A stretch of 63,587 nucleotides of DNA from JAYEIA01 sp964472505 (GCA_964472505.1 CAYYQW010000016.1:1-63587); one strand, 5' to 3'. Positions 1-8,886 are shown, counted from the stretch's first letter. Notes: generated by a model from the letters alone, not told the origin. Program-made: numbers and translations.

Positions 1-29
1 CTTATAAACGCTAAAAAGAATGTGATAAT

Positions 30-43
30 ACTTTGCCAAAGTT
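30..43. repeat. Palindrome ACTTTGCCAAAGTT, first of several copies
   Basis: This is a 14-bp palindrome-like motif in the non-coding window edge. Near-identical 15-bp versions occur at 14003-14017 and 14072-14086, always between genes. Its function is unknown; it could be an interspersed extragenic palindrome or a protein-binding site. It was found by direct reading of the sequence. Confidence 0.5.
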
Positions 44-98
44 AAGTTTCAAAAAAACCTAAATTACTCGAATTCAAAGATTTATAAACCTCAGAGAT

Positions 99-506
99 TT
101 AACAAACTTTGTCCTGTAAACGGTGAATCGGCGGCGCTCTGAGAGAAATGTCCGCGAATACTTGTTTATATAATTGTGGGATAGTGGTTTCACTGTAAGT
201 GCAGGCAAATACCGGAATTACCGGCCTGAAAATAAGCGATTCAGGCAAGTCATTAATTAAAAATTCAAAGCTGCATATCGGGCAAATATGCTCTTTTCCC
301 GAAATATTCCCGGAATCGGTTTGCGAATGCTTGCCGGATAATTCCGAGTGAGAACAATGATGCTCACATTCGGAAACAGGCAGTTGATGCCAAAGGATAT
401 GAACCGATTGGAACAAGCTTGGAAAGATAAAAATCCCAAACAATAAAAATAGGATATGTTTTCTAAATTTTATCAATGCGAATGCTGATTTTGGCAATTT
501 GAACAA
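99..506 (-). CDS. Small His/Cys-rich membrane-associated protein downstream of fur
   Basis: This is a 135-residue protein with one hydrophobic N-terminal segment (about residues 15-35, signal or anchor). It is followed by a His/Cys-rich stretch (ECEHHCSHSE, then HICPIC around residues 73-78) that looks suited to metal binding. The only usable starts are TTG codons: TTG at 506 has an AAAAGG-like sequence just upstream and lies inside the end of the fur-family gene, overlapping it by 34 bp. That overlap implies translational coupling. I do not recognise a named family. Linkage to the regulator suggests a role in metal handling, which is inference. TTG initiation is uncommon, so the exact start is uncertain. 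Confidence 0.6.
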   Translation of the reverse strand: MFKLPKSAFALIKFRKHILFLLFGIFIFPSLFQSVHILWHQLPVSECEHHCSHSELSGKHSQTDSGNISGKEHICPICSFEFLINDLPESLIFRPVIPVFACTYSETTIPQLYKQVFADISLRAPPIHRLQDKVC

Positions 507-886
507 AGCCCTTTTATTATGACCTCCGTTTGAAGTTCAAAATAACCGGCGGGCAAAGAATATTTTTGTACGGGAATATTTTCCATACATTTTACGGTAT
601 TACACTCGCTGCAATAGAAATGCGCATGTTCGCCTTTATGACTTACGGAAGTATCAAAAGCATACTTAACTAACTGATTATCAACTACAATCTTATGAAG
701 AATTTTATATTCTTCAAGTATTTTGAATGAGCGATAAAAAGTCGTCCGGTCGTAATTTCCGGCCAATCGTTCCCTGATTTCATTTTCGGAGAGTGCTTGA
801 TTGGCCTTCATTATCACCTCAATAATGCCTTCACGACAACTTGTACGTTTTATATTTCGACTGTTTAAAATATCGACCGCTTTCAT
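473..886 (-). CDS. Fur-family (Fur/Zur-like) metalloregulator
   Basis: The 137-residue protein has the two-part Fur layout. An N-terminal winged helix (about 1-80) includes DRTTFYRSFKILEEYKIL, matching the recognition-helix region of the family. The C-terminal dimerisation/metal domain has HAHFYCSEC (about 94-102) and a second Cys pair near the end (LCSNC), consistent with a structural zinc site. The length is normal. ATG at 886 is preceded by a TAAATTTG -7-like element (927-920, minus strand) overlapping a perfect 7-1-7 palindrome (907-921), the usual Fur-family operator geometry, so autoregulation is likely. Which metal it senses cannot be read from the sequence; Zur-like is my preference because of the metal-binding-looking neighbour. 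Confidence 0.9.
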   Translation of the reverse strand: MKAVDILNSRNIKRTSCREGIIEVIMKANQALSENEIRERLAGNYDRTTFYRSFKILEEYKILHKIVVDNQLVKYAFDTSVSHKGEHAHFYCSECNTVKCMENIPVQKYSLPAGYFELQTEVIIKGLCSNCQNQHSH

Positions 887-906
887 AAATGCAAAAATAT
901 TTCAAA

Positions 907-927
907 TGCAACAATGTTGCAAATTTA
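907..927 (-). promoter_or_regulatory. Fur-family operator (7-1-7 palindrome) overlapping -7 element
   Basis: TGCAACA-A-TGTTGCA at 907-921 is a perfect 7-1-7 inverted repeat. It overlaps CAAATTTA at 920-927, which reads TAAATTTG on the minus strand and matches the Bacteroidota -7 consensus TAnnTTTG. The palindrome therefore sits at or just downstream of the predicted transcription start of the fur-family gene. A second -7-like match (892-899) lies only 6 bp before the ATG and is less plausible. Confidence 0.65.
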
Positions 928-981
928 GAAATAAATATTGAAAAGCAAGGGAAAGAAAAGATTTTTTAAAATATCAAATGA

Positions 982-1110
982 TTTAACCGGCATTATACAC
1001 TAAAAGCGCCGATGCTGCTTATTGATAAAGCCAAAAGCATGGGCTTTGAACATTGGGCCGACAAGAAAAACGATGATTTGTACAAAGTATATTTTTACTC
1101 CGGCAAATAA
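982..1110 (+). pseudogene. Decayed C-terminal coding remnant
   Basis: Reading + from the stop at 979-981 to the TAA at 1108-1110 gives about 42 codons. The last 32 (from ATG 1012) look protein-like, with a charged and aromatic composition: LLIDKAKSMGFEHWADKK, then DLYKVYFYSGK. There is no room for a whole domain and no start-proximal promoter, so it is most likely the 3' end of a lost gene. The family is not recognised. A genuine 32-residue micro-protein from ATG 1012 is the alternative. Confidence 0.35.
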
Positions 1111-1136
1111 ACGCTAAACAAACAATTATATATTCT

Positions 1137-1174
1137 AAGGCGAAAACATGCAGCATCTTGTTTTCGCCTTTTTT
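1137..1174. terminator. Bidirectional intrinsic terminator
   Basis: A perfect 11-bp stem (AAGGCGAAAAC at 1137-1147 with GTTTTCGCCTT at 1160-1170) has a 12-nt loop and T-runs on both strands. It lies 5 bp beyond the stop of the Mur-ligase gene (minus) and downstream of the remnant (plus). Confidence 0.85.
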
Positions 1175-1178
1175 AGAT

Positions 1179-2519
1179 TTACAGCTCACTGAGAACCCGG
1201 TCGGCAAAATTTCTCAAGCTCGGATCGCGCGCACCACACAGCAGTATAATATCGCCTTGCTTGAGCTCCGGCTTCAAAAATTGCGAAAGTTTTTCCCTGT
1301 CGGGCAAATAATGTGCATTGCTGCCCAAAGCCTGCAAATCATTTATTAAATCTCGAGAAGAAATATCTTTGGAAACAGTACCGCCGGCATAATATATATC
1401 GGAAAACACTATAATATCCTCGGGGCGAGCGGTAAAATTAAGTTCTTTCGCAAATTCATCGCGCAAAAAACGTGTGGGGCCAAAGCCATGCGGCTGAAAC
1501 CACAAAAGCACACGCGAGCTTATGGCTTGGCAAGCTTTTAATGAGGCAGCCAACTTTGCCGGATTATGTGCATAATCATCAATCACCGTAACATTATTTA
1601 CTGAACCTACAATTCGATGCCGCCGATCTATTCCTTTGAAATTTTTCAGAGCTTTAGCAGAGGCGCTTAAAGGGATATCAAAACTCAAAGCTGCGGCAAC
1701 GGCAGCGGCTGCATTCTCAGCCGTATGGGCGCCAATTTGCTGCATCGTGAATATTTGCTCACGTATTTTAAAACCAATGCCGGACAGACTTTGCGAAAAG
1801 ATTTCAGGCTGCAAATCTTCCGTCATAAAATCAAAAATTGAATGTTTTGAAAAGTGTGCACTTCCGGAATTTTTGCGATTTACAATAAGTTCTTTTCGGG
1901 TATTTTCGGCAAATTTCCCAAAAATATCATAAAGCTCATCCATGCTTTTATGGTCTTTCTCAACATTCAATATGATACCAATTTCCGGCTTGTAATTCAC
2001 CAACAATCCGTCCGACTCATCGGCTTCAATTATGAGTACATCACTTTTTCCGCTTACGGCATTTCCAATTAATCCCTTATCTTTCAATTTTTCCAAGCCG
2101 GCACCGGTTATCAGCGAAGGCGATAAACCGGCAAATTCAAAAATTTCATATATCATGGCTGCCACCGTGGATTTTCCCGAGGTACCGGCCACGGCAACCG
2201 TTCTGTGCCGGTTACAAATCTGAGCCAGTAACTCGGAGCGTTTTATTATGGGTATATTGAGCTCTACAGCTTTTTTATATTCCGGTATTCCGGGCTCTAC
2301 GGCCGCCGACACCACTACCCTGTCCAATGCTTTATGAATACCGCTTGTATCTTGCGGAAAACAGCGCACTCCCGCTTCTTCCAATTGATTTTGTATAATT
2401 GTTTTTTTTGAGCCGTCAAATTGCCGATCGGAACCGGAAACTTTCAAGCCTTTTCCTGCCATGAATTGAGCCATAGCGCTCATACCGGCTCCTGCAACTC
2501 CCATAAAGAAATAATGCAT
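1179..2519 (-). CDS. Mur ligase family protein, MurC/Mpl-like
   Basis: The 446-residue protein has the three Mur-ligase domains. The N-terminal Rossmann part starts with the glycine-rich MGVAGAGMSAMA, as in MurC/Mpl. The central ATPase domain has P-loop GTSGKST at 112-118, where MurC and Mpl normally have GTHGKTT. The C-terminal ligase domain follows, with DDYAHNP and FQPHGFGPTRFL. These enzymes join amino acids or peptides to UDP-N-acetylmuramic acid in the cytoplasm. The altered P-loop and length nearer to Mpl suggest a recycling ligase or a divergent paralogue rather than the essential MurC. It is transcribed alone and ends at a strong terminator. Confidence 0.85.
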   Translation of the reverse strand: MHYFFMGVAGAGMSAMAQFMAGKGLKVSGSDRQFDGSKKTIIQNQLEEAGVRCFPQDTSGIHKALDRVVVSAAVEPGIPEYKKAVELNIPIIKRSELLAQICNRHRTVAVAGTSGKSTVAAMIYEIFEFAGLSPSLITGAGLEKLKDKGLIGNAVSGKSDVLIIEADESDGLLVNYKPEIGIILNVEKDHKSMDELYDIFGKFAENTRKELIVNRKNSGSAHFSKHSIFDFMTEDLQPEIFSQSLSGIGFKIREQIFTMQQIGAHTAENAAAAVAAALSFDIPLSASAKALKNFKGIDRRHRIVGSVNNVTVIDDYAHNPAKLAASLKACQAISSRVLLWFQPHGFGPTRFLRDEFAKELNFTARPEDIIVFSDIYYAGGTVSKDISSRDLINDLQALGSNAHYLPDREKLSQFLKPELKQGDIILLCGARDPSLRNFADRVLSEL

Positions 2520-2624
2520 AGACTTTATTTTGTTTTTCAGCTAAAATATGCTTTCCCGGCCAAACTGAAAACTTTTGTTTAATATAATTTTTCTGAAAAT
2601 TTAACATTATTTTTCTAAAGGTCA

Positions 2625-2655
2625 TTTGGTGAATCTATTTCTAAGCTTAACTTTG
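2625..2655 (+). promoter_or_regulatory. Promoter of the YitT-family gene
   Basis: TTTG at 2625-2628 (-33 box) is followed after 19 bp by TAACTTTG at 2648-2655, an exact TAnnTTTG -7 element. It is about 50 bp upstream of ATG 2706. Confidence 0.7.
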
Positions 2656-2705
2656 CCAACTTCAAAAAAATCTCTCAGATAGAAATATAAATAACCCGTA
2701 CTCCA

Positions 2706-3584
2706 ATGAATCCAATCAGAAGCGTGAAAAATACCAATAGCTTTCTTGAAGTCAAGAAGTACTTTTTTATCATAATCGGCCTACTGATTAATGCTTTCGC
2801 TTGGGTAGGATTTTTAATACCCTCGGAAATCGTAGGCGGCGGGGTTTCCGGCTTGGCCACGGTAATTTACTATTTGTCAGATTTTCCGGTAGGAGTCAGT
2901 ATGCTTCTGATAAACAGCGTACTGGTAGTTGCGGCCATAAAAATCTTAGGTTTCAGAGTAGCCATAGCATCGGTTTTCGGCATACTGACCATTTCGGGAT
3001 TTTTCCTGATTCTGCCTCTTTACATTACCGAACCCATTGTAAATGACCGATTTATGTCGGCCTTACTGGGCGGAGGAATTGGCGGCACAGGAATTGCCAT
3101 TGTTTTTATTAACGGTGGAAGTTCAGGCGGAACCGATTTTATAGCATTAATGGTAAATAAATACAGAAATATTTCTCCCGGCAGAATCATACTGTATCTT
3201 GATTTGGTAATTATTGCTTCGGCCTATTTCGTATCTTATGATATTGAAACGGTAGTGTACGGCTATGTTACCATGGGCGTTTTTGCTTACACATTAGACT
3301 TACTCTTAGACGGCAATAAACAATCCTACCAATTAACGGTTATATCAAATAAAAGTCACGAAATAGCCAATCTGATTACCGAAGAGGTAGGCCGAGGCGT
3401 TACCATGATTAACGGTATAGGTTGGTACAGCCAAAAAGATGTAAATGTACTCATCATTATTATCCGAAAACGAGACATTCCCGGAGTGTTTTCCGTTCTG
3501 AAAAACGTTGACAATAATGCTTTTATCACTCAAGCCAAAGTATCGGCCGTATTTGGTACCGGATTTGACCGGATAAAATTGTAG
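2706..3584 (+). CDS. YitT family membrane protein
   Basis: The 292-residue integral membrane protein starts with about five hydrophobic helices rich in Gly, including the characteristic GGGVSGLATVIYYL, GGGIGGTGIAIVFINGGSSGGTD and related stretches. A soluble C-terminal domain of about 80 residues follows (QLTVISNKSHEIANLI, GRGVTMINGIGWYS, VLIIIIRKRDIPGVF), matching the DUF2179-type ligand-binding fold attached to YitT proteins. The family's substrate is not established. ATG 2706 follows a clear promoter and the gene stands alone. Confidence 0.9.
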   Translation: MNPIRSVKNTNSFLEVKKYFFIIIGLLINAFAWVGFLIPSEIVGGGVSGLATVIYYLSDFPVGVSMLLINSVLVVAAIKILGFRVAIASVFGILTISGFFLILPLYITEPIVNDRFMSALLGGGIGGTGIAIVFINGGSSGGTDFIALMVNKYRNISPGRIILYLDLVIIASAYFVSYDIETVVYGYVTMGVFAYTLDLLLDGNKQSYQLTVISNKSHEIANLITEEVGRGVTMINGIGWYSQKDVNVLIIIIRKRDIPGVFSVLKNVDNNAFITQAKVSAVFGTGFDRIKL

Positions 3585-3633
3585 CAAAGCACAAAAATTT
3601 ATCTAATGATTATTTTTTTTGTATTTTCACATT

Positions 3634-4545
3634 ATGATTAAGCGATACACAGCTCGATTAAAAACGCGGCTTAAAAAACCTTATCCATACACGAATAACT
3701 TGCCCGGAAAGCGGATAATGATTATATCTTATGGTCTGTTTGTGGCTGTTTTTTTGTTCATCTTCAAGCCTTTTGGCATGCAAGATCTTCCGGCAGGTCT
3801 AATAATTAGAATAGCAGCGGGCTACGGATTAGCAACCTCGCTGGCTATTTGGCTCGTTATGGAAAGTTTACCTGCGCTTTTTCCTAAATATTATAAGGAA
3901 AAATGGTGGACAACCGGCAAAGAATTAATCAACGTATCCGTAACTTTTTTCGCTGTTGCATGTTTCAATTACATATTCAGCTTGATCTTTTATAAGCCGG
4001 AATCGTTCACAACAATTGAGTATCTAAGTGCAGGTCTGAATATTTTATTAAATACCATATTGGTAGGACTGATTCCCTTTTTCTTTTGGGTACTCTATAA
4101 TCAAAACCGGCTGATGAAAAAGCATGTGGAAAAAGCCGAGGCTCTGAGCAGAAAATTGCAAAATAAACAGCAAAGCAAAATAGTATCGAACTTGCAGTCC
4201 AATCATTTACTTTTTCAGTCGTCAAACCAAAAAGAAACACTCAACTTACCAAAAGACGATTTTATATTTGCTAAAGCCGAAGGCAATTATGTAAACATAT
4301 TTTATGAGGCGAAAGGCAAAATGAAAAAGAAACTGCTGCGAACAACCATGAAATCTATAGAAATCCAAACAAGAAATTCGCCTTCGCTTATTCGTTGCCA
4401 CAAATCCTACACGGTAAATTTAGATAAAGTATCCGAAATATCCGGAAACGCACAAGGTTATACATTACATTTCAACCAATATGAAACAGAAATCCCGGTT
4501 TCCCGAAATAAAATTTCTGACTTGCAAGAAAAAGTTTCCGTATAA
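3634..4545 (+). CDS. Membrane-anchored LytTR-domain transcriptional regulator
   Basis: This is a 303-residue protein. Residues 1-155 hold four predicted membrane helices (for example IISYGLFVAVFLFIF and ILVGLIPFFFWVLYN). A short coiled linker follows, then a LytTR DNA-binding domain (about 200-300) with the typical FAKAEGNYVNIFY, SLIRCHKSYTVNLDKV and EIPVSRNKI. There is no receiver domain, so signals presumably pass from the membrane part directly to the DNA-binding part. ATG 3634 is chosen over a TTG five codons upstream. The gene lies between YitT and a repeat-containing gap; its targets are unknown. Confidence 0.88.
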   Translation: MIKRYTARLKTRLKKPYPYTNNLPGKRIMIISYGLFVAVFLFIFKPFGMQDLPAGLIIRIAAGYGLATSLAIWLVMESLPALFPKYYKEKWWTTGKELINVSVTFFAVACFNYIFSLIFYKPESFTTIEYLSAGLNILLNTILVGLIPFFFWVLYNQNRLMKKHVEKAEALSRKLQNKQQSKIVSNLQSNHLLFQSSNQKETLNLPKDDFIFAKAEGNYVNIFYEAKGKMKKKLLRTTMKSIEIQTRNSPSLIRCHKSYTVNLDKVSEISGNAQGYTLHFNQYETEIPVSRNKISDLQEKVSV

Positions 4546-5065
4546 TTTTAATTGCCTTTTTGTCTTTTATTTATATCTATTATTTGTACTTCAACTGCTT
4601 TTTCAAATCGGAGGACTACATTTCATCACATAATGCTGCATCTTATCCCATAATTTTGACAGAAAAAACCGATTGTTTTTTTTTTGCAAGAATTCTTATG
4701 GAAAACCCTCGAAAATTGAATTCACTCCGAAAAGATATACTGGATTAGGCTCATGAGCACTACAAACTATTATTTTACATCCTGCATTTATCTCCGGCTT
4801 CGACAGGCGGTTACTGAGCAGCAGTTGAAGGACTCAGCCTCCGAACACCTCCGTAGGCTGAGCTTGTCAAAACCGAGTGCGATTCCAATTGCCGAGGCGG
4901 GCATCACTATATATGCGGCACTTGGGACAGAAGAAGTTATAAGTATTAGTTATCCGCCTAATTCAAAAGATTTATTCGCGAAACTATAAAATCCTTATAA
5001 AAACAAATAGGGGTTTATCAATCAAAATTTGTTATAACAGTGTAAACTAAAAAAAATCAAACATT
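4546..5065. other. 520-bp intergenic region with a large imperfect palindrome
   Basis: I see no convincing gene here. Two short open frames (4560-4748 and 4753-4989) have unlikely composition, and the second merely translates the palindromic element at 4795-4875. No clear TAnnTTTG promoter was found for the TonB receptor that follows. Confidence 0.6.
4795..4875. repeat. Large imperfect palindrome (REP/MITE-like)
   Basis: Outer arms CGGCTTCGACAGG (4795-4807) and CTTGTCAAAACCG (4863-4875) pair at 11 of 13 positions, counting one wobble. Inner arms CTCAGCCT (4833-4840) and AGGCTGAG (4855-4862) pair perfectly around a 14-nt loop. Its local GC content is higher than the surroundings. No transposase or target-site duplication was recognised. 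Confidence 0.5.
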
Positions 5066-7426
5066 ATGATGAACAAAATTTTTCTGATTGGATTGTTTAG
5101 TATCTCTTTTTTGGCGGTATCGGCGCAGGAAGGAGCGTATAAGCAAACTTTGCGCGGCACCCTGCGCGACATTGACACCCAAAGACCTGTTGAAGGCGCA
5201 ACGGTGGTATTACTGTTTGACGACAAACAAGAAGACCGTCTGTCGGATGCCGAAGGGGCTTTCATGTTTGAAAATGTGCCGGTTGGCAGACATGACATCA
5301 TAGTAATGCATTCCAACTATAAAGCGCGAGAATTATCGAATATCCGAGTAGGTTCCGGGCATGAATCCGTGCTTGAAATTTTTCTTACCGTACAACTTGT
5401 TGAAGTGGATGAAGTAGTAGTGGAAGGCGGTTCAGATAAATTAAATGCCGATAACGAAATGGCTATGGTAAGCGCAAGAAGTTTTTCGGTGGAAGAAACG
5501 GAACGCTATGCGGGCAGCTTGGGCGATCCTTCGCGCATGGCGGCAAATTTTGCAGGCGTAATGTCGGTAAGCGATCAACGAAACGATATTATAATCCGCG
5601 GCAACAGCCCGACAGGATTACTGTGGCGTTTGGAAGGAATTGAAATACCCAACCCAAACCATTTTGCAGCCATGGGAACTACCGGCGGGCCTGTAAGTAT
5701 GCTCAATAATAATCTTCTGACCAATTCCGATTTCTATACGGGAGCTTTTCCCGCAGAATTCGGCAATGCTTACGCCGGAGTTTTTGATTTAAAAATGCGC
5801 AAAGGCAATATCCGCGAATATGAACACACGGCACAAATAGGCTTTAACGGAATAGAACTCGGAACCGAAGGCCCTTTTTCAAAAACGGGGAAGGCATCCT
5901 ATCTGGCAAATTACCGGTATTCAACTAACGGCTTTATGAACCGCCTGGGATTTGATGACGGCACGGGTGCCTCTCGACCGGAATACCAAGATTTAACCTT
6001 CCACCTGAATTTTCCGTTGCCCAAAGGACGCTTATCTCTGATAGGTCTGGGCGGAAAAAGTTATATAGAATTAATCAGCGATGACGGCGATGCCGCAAGC
6101 TACGATGTAGTAGGCGCCGACACCTATTTTGGCTCGGAAATGGGTGTAACGGGACTTTCGCACGTGCATTACATTTCCGATAACTCAAGGCTGCATACTA
6201 CCTTTTCTGCTCAAATCCTGCGAAGCAATACCCTACTTGATTCCGTGCGCGAAGACGAAAGCCGATATTTGTTTTACTATAGTGATTTTACCGAATCAAA
6301 ATACAGCATAAGCTCCGATTTCAACCATCGATTTAATTCAAAAAATATATTCACCATAGGAGTCAGAGCCGATTATTTCAGTTTGATGCTGCAAGACAGC
6401 GTAAAAGTATCCGGCGAAGACAGATATAATATTATGACCAATACGGACGGGAATTTTACGAGCTTGCGCGGATTTACGGAATTGAAACACCGTTTTACGG
6501 ACAAATTGAGCGCATATACGGGTGCACACTTTTTATTTTTTGATATTAATAATGACTACAATATTGAACCTCGTTTCGCGCTTAATTGGGAGTTAAACCG
6601 CCGGCATACCTTAAATTTCGGACTTGGAATGCACTCACAATTACCTACTCATATTGCTTTTTTTATGAGAAACAAACAAAATGACGGCACAGTACTATAT
6701 TCCAACAAACAATTGGAAATGATAAAAAGTAATCAGGCCGTGTTGGGTTATGAAGTATTTCCGGTGAGCACTTTCAGAATAAAAACCGAGCTTTATTACC
6801 AGGCATTAAGCAATGTGCCGGTGAGCGAAGAATTTCCTTGGTTTTCATTATTAAACGAAGGCGCCGGTTTTGCGACCATAATGCCGGATAGTATGACAAA
6901 CAAAGGCACCGGCGAGAATTACGGTGTAGAAATTACGGCTGAAAAGCTGTTCCGAAACAACTATTATTTTTTGATGACAGCCTCTTTCTATGAATCAAAA
7001 TATAAAGGTTATGACGGAATTGAACGAAATTCGGTATTTAACGGAAATTTCGTGCTGAATGCTTTGGGCGGCTATGAATTTAAAACCGGAGCAAACAGCG
7101 CCCTTGCCATTGATTTGCGAACGGTATGGGCCGGTGGGCAACGCATAATGCCCATTGACTTGGAAGCATCTGTAGCCGAAGGCGAAGCGGTATATATCTA
7201 TGAAAATGCTTTTGAAAACCGCTATGATGATTATATAAAATTGGATGTACGCATCAGTTTTAAACTCAATAATAAAAAAAGCTCTCACGAGTGGGGACTT
7301 GATCTGCAAAATGTAACAAACAGAAAAAACATTTTCAGACAAGCATACAATCCGCGCGCCGAAGACCTGCAAACCGATTATCAAACCGGCTTTTTTCCTA
7401 TGATGCTTTATCGTTTTCGGTTCTAA
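5066..7426 (+). CDS. TonB-dependent outer-membrane receptor
   Basis: The 786-residue protein begins with a signal peptide (MNKIFLIGLFSISFLAVSAQ). A carboxypeptidase-regulatory-like beta-sandwich follows (about 25-110; GTLRDIDTQRPVEGATVVL, DAEGAFMFENVPVG). Next is a plug domain (about 135-240) with VSDQRNDIIIRGNSPTGLLWRLEG, and then a long beta-barrel ending in an aromatic residue (MLYRFRF). This is the usual TonB-linked importer architecture, but no SusD partner is adjacent, so a glycan-PUL role is not supported. The substrate is unknown. It is transcribed alone on this strand. Confidence 0.9.
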   Translation: MMNKIFLIGLFSISFLAVSAQEGAYKQTLRGTLRDIDTQRPVEGATVVLLFDDKQEDRLSDAEGAFMFENVPVGRHDIIVMHSNYKARELSNIRVGSGHESVLEIFLTVQLVEVDEVVVEGGSDKLNADNEMAMVSARSFSVEETERYAGSLGDPSRMAANFAGVMSVSDQRNDIIIRGNSPTGLLWRLEGIEIPNPNHFAAMGTTGGPVSMLNNNLLTNSDFYTGAFPAEFGNAYAGVFDLKMRKGNIREYEHTAQIGFNGIELGTEGPFSKTGKASYLANYRYSTNGFMNRLGFDDGTGASRPEYQDLTFHLNFPLPKGRLSLIGLGGKSYIELISDDGDAASYDVVGADTYFGSEMGVTGLSHVHYISDNSRLHTTFSAQILRSNTLLDSVREDESRYLFYYSDFTESKYSISSDFNHRFNSKNIFTIGVRADYFSLMLQDSVKVSGEDRYNIMTNTDGNFTSLRGFTELKHRFTDKLSAYTGAHFLFFDINNDYNIEPRFALNWELNRRHTLNFGLGMHSQLPTHIAFFMRNKQNDGTVLYSNKQLEMIKSNQAVLGYEVFPVSTFRIKTELYYQALSNVPVSEEFPWFSLLNEGAGFATIMPDSMTNKGTGENYGVEITAEKLFRNNYYFLMTASFYESKYKGYDGIERNSVFNGNFVLNALGGYEFKTGANSALAIDLRTVWAGGQRIMPIDLEASVAEGEAVYIYENAFENRYDDYIKLDVRISFKLNNKKSSHEWGLDLQNVTNRKNIFRQAYNPRAEDLQTDYQTGFFPMMLYRFRF

Positions 7427-7488
7427 ATATTGAAATACATATCCGTCGGCCAATGGTGCTCTATAGGACAACCGGCCGGCGGGTCGGT

Positions 7489-8832
7489 TTATTCTGCTCT
7501 AAAATGGCTGAGTTGATCCAATTGCTTTTTAGAATTTTTTGACAAATCAACGGCACCGATATTCAAAGTATTAGAAAGTGAAGCATTCTTTTGGGCAGCA
7601 TCATTCACTCTCATTACCGATCGGTTGATTTGCTCAAAACCGCTTTCTTGTTCTTTGGCTGATAAGGCTAACTCCTTAACGGCGTTTTGCACCACCTGTA
7701 CGCCTTTGGATATGGTTTGCATATTCTTTTCGGTATTTTTATTCACAATTTTGCTGCGTTGCACAAACCCGTGAATATCCTTGGCCGATGCTTTGCTGCG
7801 CTCTGCCAAATTACGCACCTCATCGGCAACAGCTGAAAAGCCGCGACCCTTTTCACCCGCTTTCGAAGCCTGAATGGAAGCATTTAGCGAAAGCAGATTG
7901 GTTTGAAAAGCGATATCTTCAATTACTGTCATTTTATCTAAGATATTTTTATACATTTCTTTAGAAATCTCAATACTTTGCTCGCCATTTTTTACAAATG
8001 TAGTCATCTCCCCAACAAATTTTTGAGCTTTTTGGGTATTTTCTGTAGTTTGCTCAACAACTCCCGAGAGCTGCTCAATGGTTGCACTTATTTCCTCCAC
8101 ATTACTTGCCTGCTCACTCGCAATGTCACTAAGCTCTTTCGATGATTTATTGATTTGTTCCGAGAGTTCGTCCTGCAATTGAGAGGATTCGGTTATTAAT
8201 CCGACCAGCTCCGTCAGTTCCATATTTTCTCGTTTTGCTTGAATGCTTTCGCGCAGAGCCATTTCCGCTCCCTCCGAAATTTTTGACAAATAAAACAACG
8301 CCGATGCCGATATAATTAAAGCTATAACATAATTTATGGTTCCGCGCTGCATAAGAAATATGTGATATTCATCCTGCGGATTATTGGTGAAAAGCAACAT
8401 CAAGCCGGCTAAAAGTGCGATGCCGGCATTTATCAGCAGATATCTTCGGTCGGCAAAAAGGATGCTTAATACTAATAAAGCCAACAAAAAATACAGGCTT
8501 TCCATATAATCATCCAAAACGTTATCGCTTTTTGACAAAAGGCTTGTTGCCGCAGCTATCAGCAAAACCAAGCCGGTAGAAAATATCGGACCCGCAATTT
8601 TTAGGCCCTTATACTTAAGCAAAAACAAAACCGCTCCGGAAAACACCAGCAATCCGCTCAAAACAAAGTACATTGCCGGCATCAAGGGTACGCCCTGAAT
8701 GACTCGCGCGATGATGAAAACCAACAATAGAGCAAGGATTACAAAATTGACAAAAACAAGGGCCGTTTTTTTCTTTCTCAACAGAAATTCATCCGATGCT
8801 TGTATATTAAAGAACCTATAAAGCTTATTCAT
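7489..8832 (-). CDS. Methyl-accepting chemotaxis protein without periplasmic domain
   Basis: The 447-residue protein has an N-terminal half (about 20-190) of roughly six hydrophobic helices with only short loops and no HAMP or Cache domain. The C-terminal half is an MCP signalling coiled coil with hairpin tip IEDIAFQTNLLSLNAS, then KGRGFSAVADEVRNLAERS. The tip is slightly divergent (SLNASIQAS for ALNAAVEAA). Such receptors usually sense membrane or cytoplasmic state. No che operon is next to it, though a cheR-type gene lies at 33.2 kb. A -7-like TAAATTTG (8894-8887, minus) lies 55 bp upstream. Confidence 0.9.
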   Translation of the reverse strand: MNKLYRFFNIQASDEFLLRKKKTALVFVNFVILALLLVFIIARVIQGVPLMPAMYFVLSGLLVFSGAVLFLLKYKGLKIAGPIFSTGLVLLIAAATSLLSKSDNVLDDYMESLYFLLALLVLSILFADRRYLLINAGIALLAGLMLLFTNNPQDEYHIFLMQRGTINYVIALIISASALFYLSKISEGAEMALRESIQAKRENMELTELVGLITESSQLQDELSEQINKSSKELSDIASEQASNVEEISATIEQLSGVVEQTTENTQKAQKFVGEMTTFVKNGEQSIEISKEMYKNILDKMTVIEDIAFQTNLLSLNASIQASKAGEKGRGFSAVADEVRNLAERSKASAKDIHGFVQRSKIVNKNTEKNMQTISKGVQVVQNAVKELALSAKEQESGFEQINRSVMRVNDAAQKNASLSNTLNIGAVDLSKNSKKQLDQLSHFRAE

Positions 8833-8886
8833 GGAACGCTGTTTTCAATTCGTGAAGAATTTTTTTTTTCATACTAATTATTTCCT

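Noticed and set aside
4560..4989. Two short ORFs in the LytTR-TonB gap
   Set aside because: No family features; one starts with TTG in a T-rich tract, the other translates the palindromic element.
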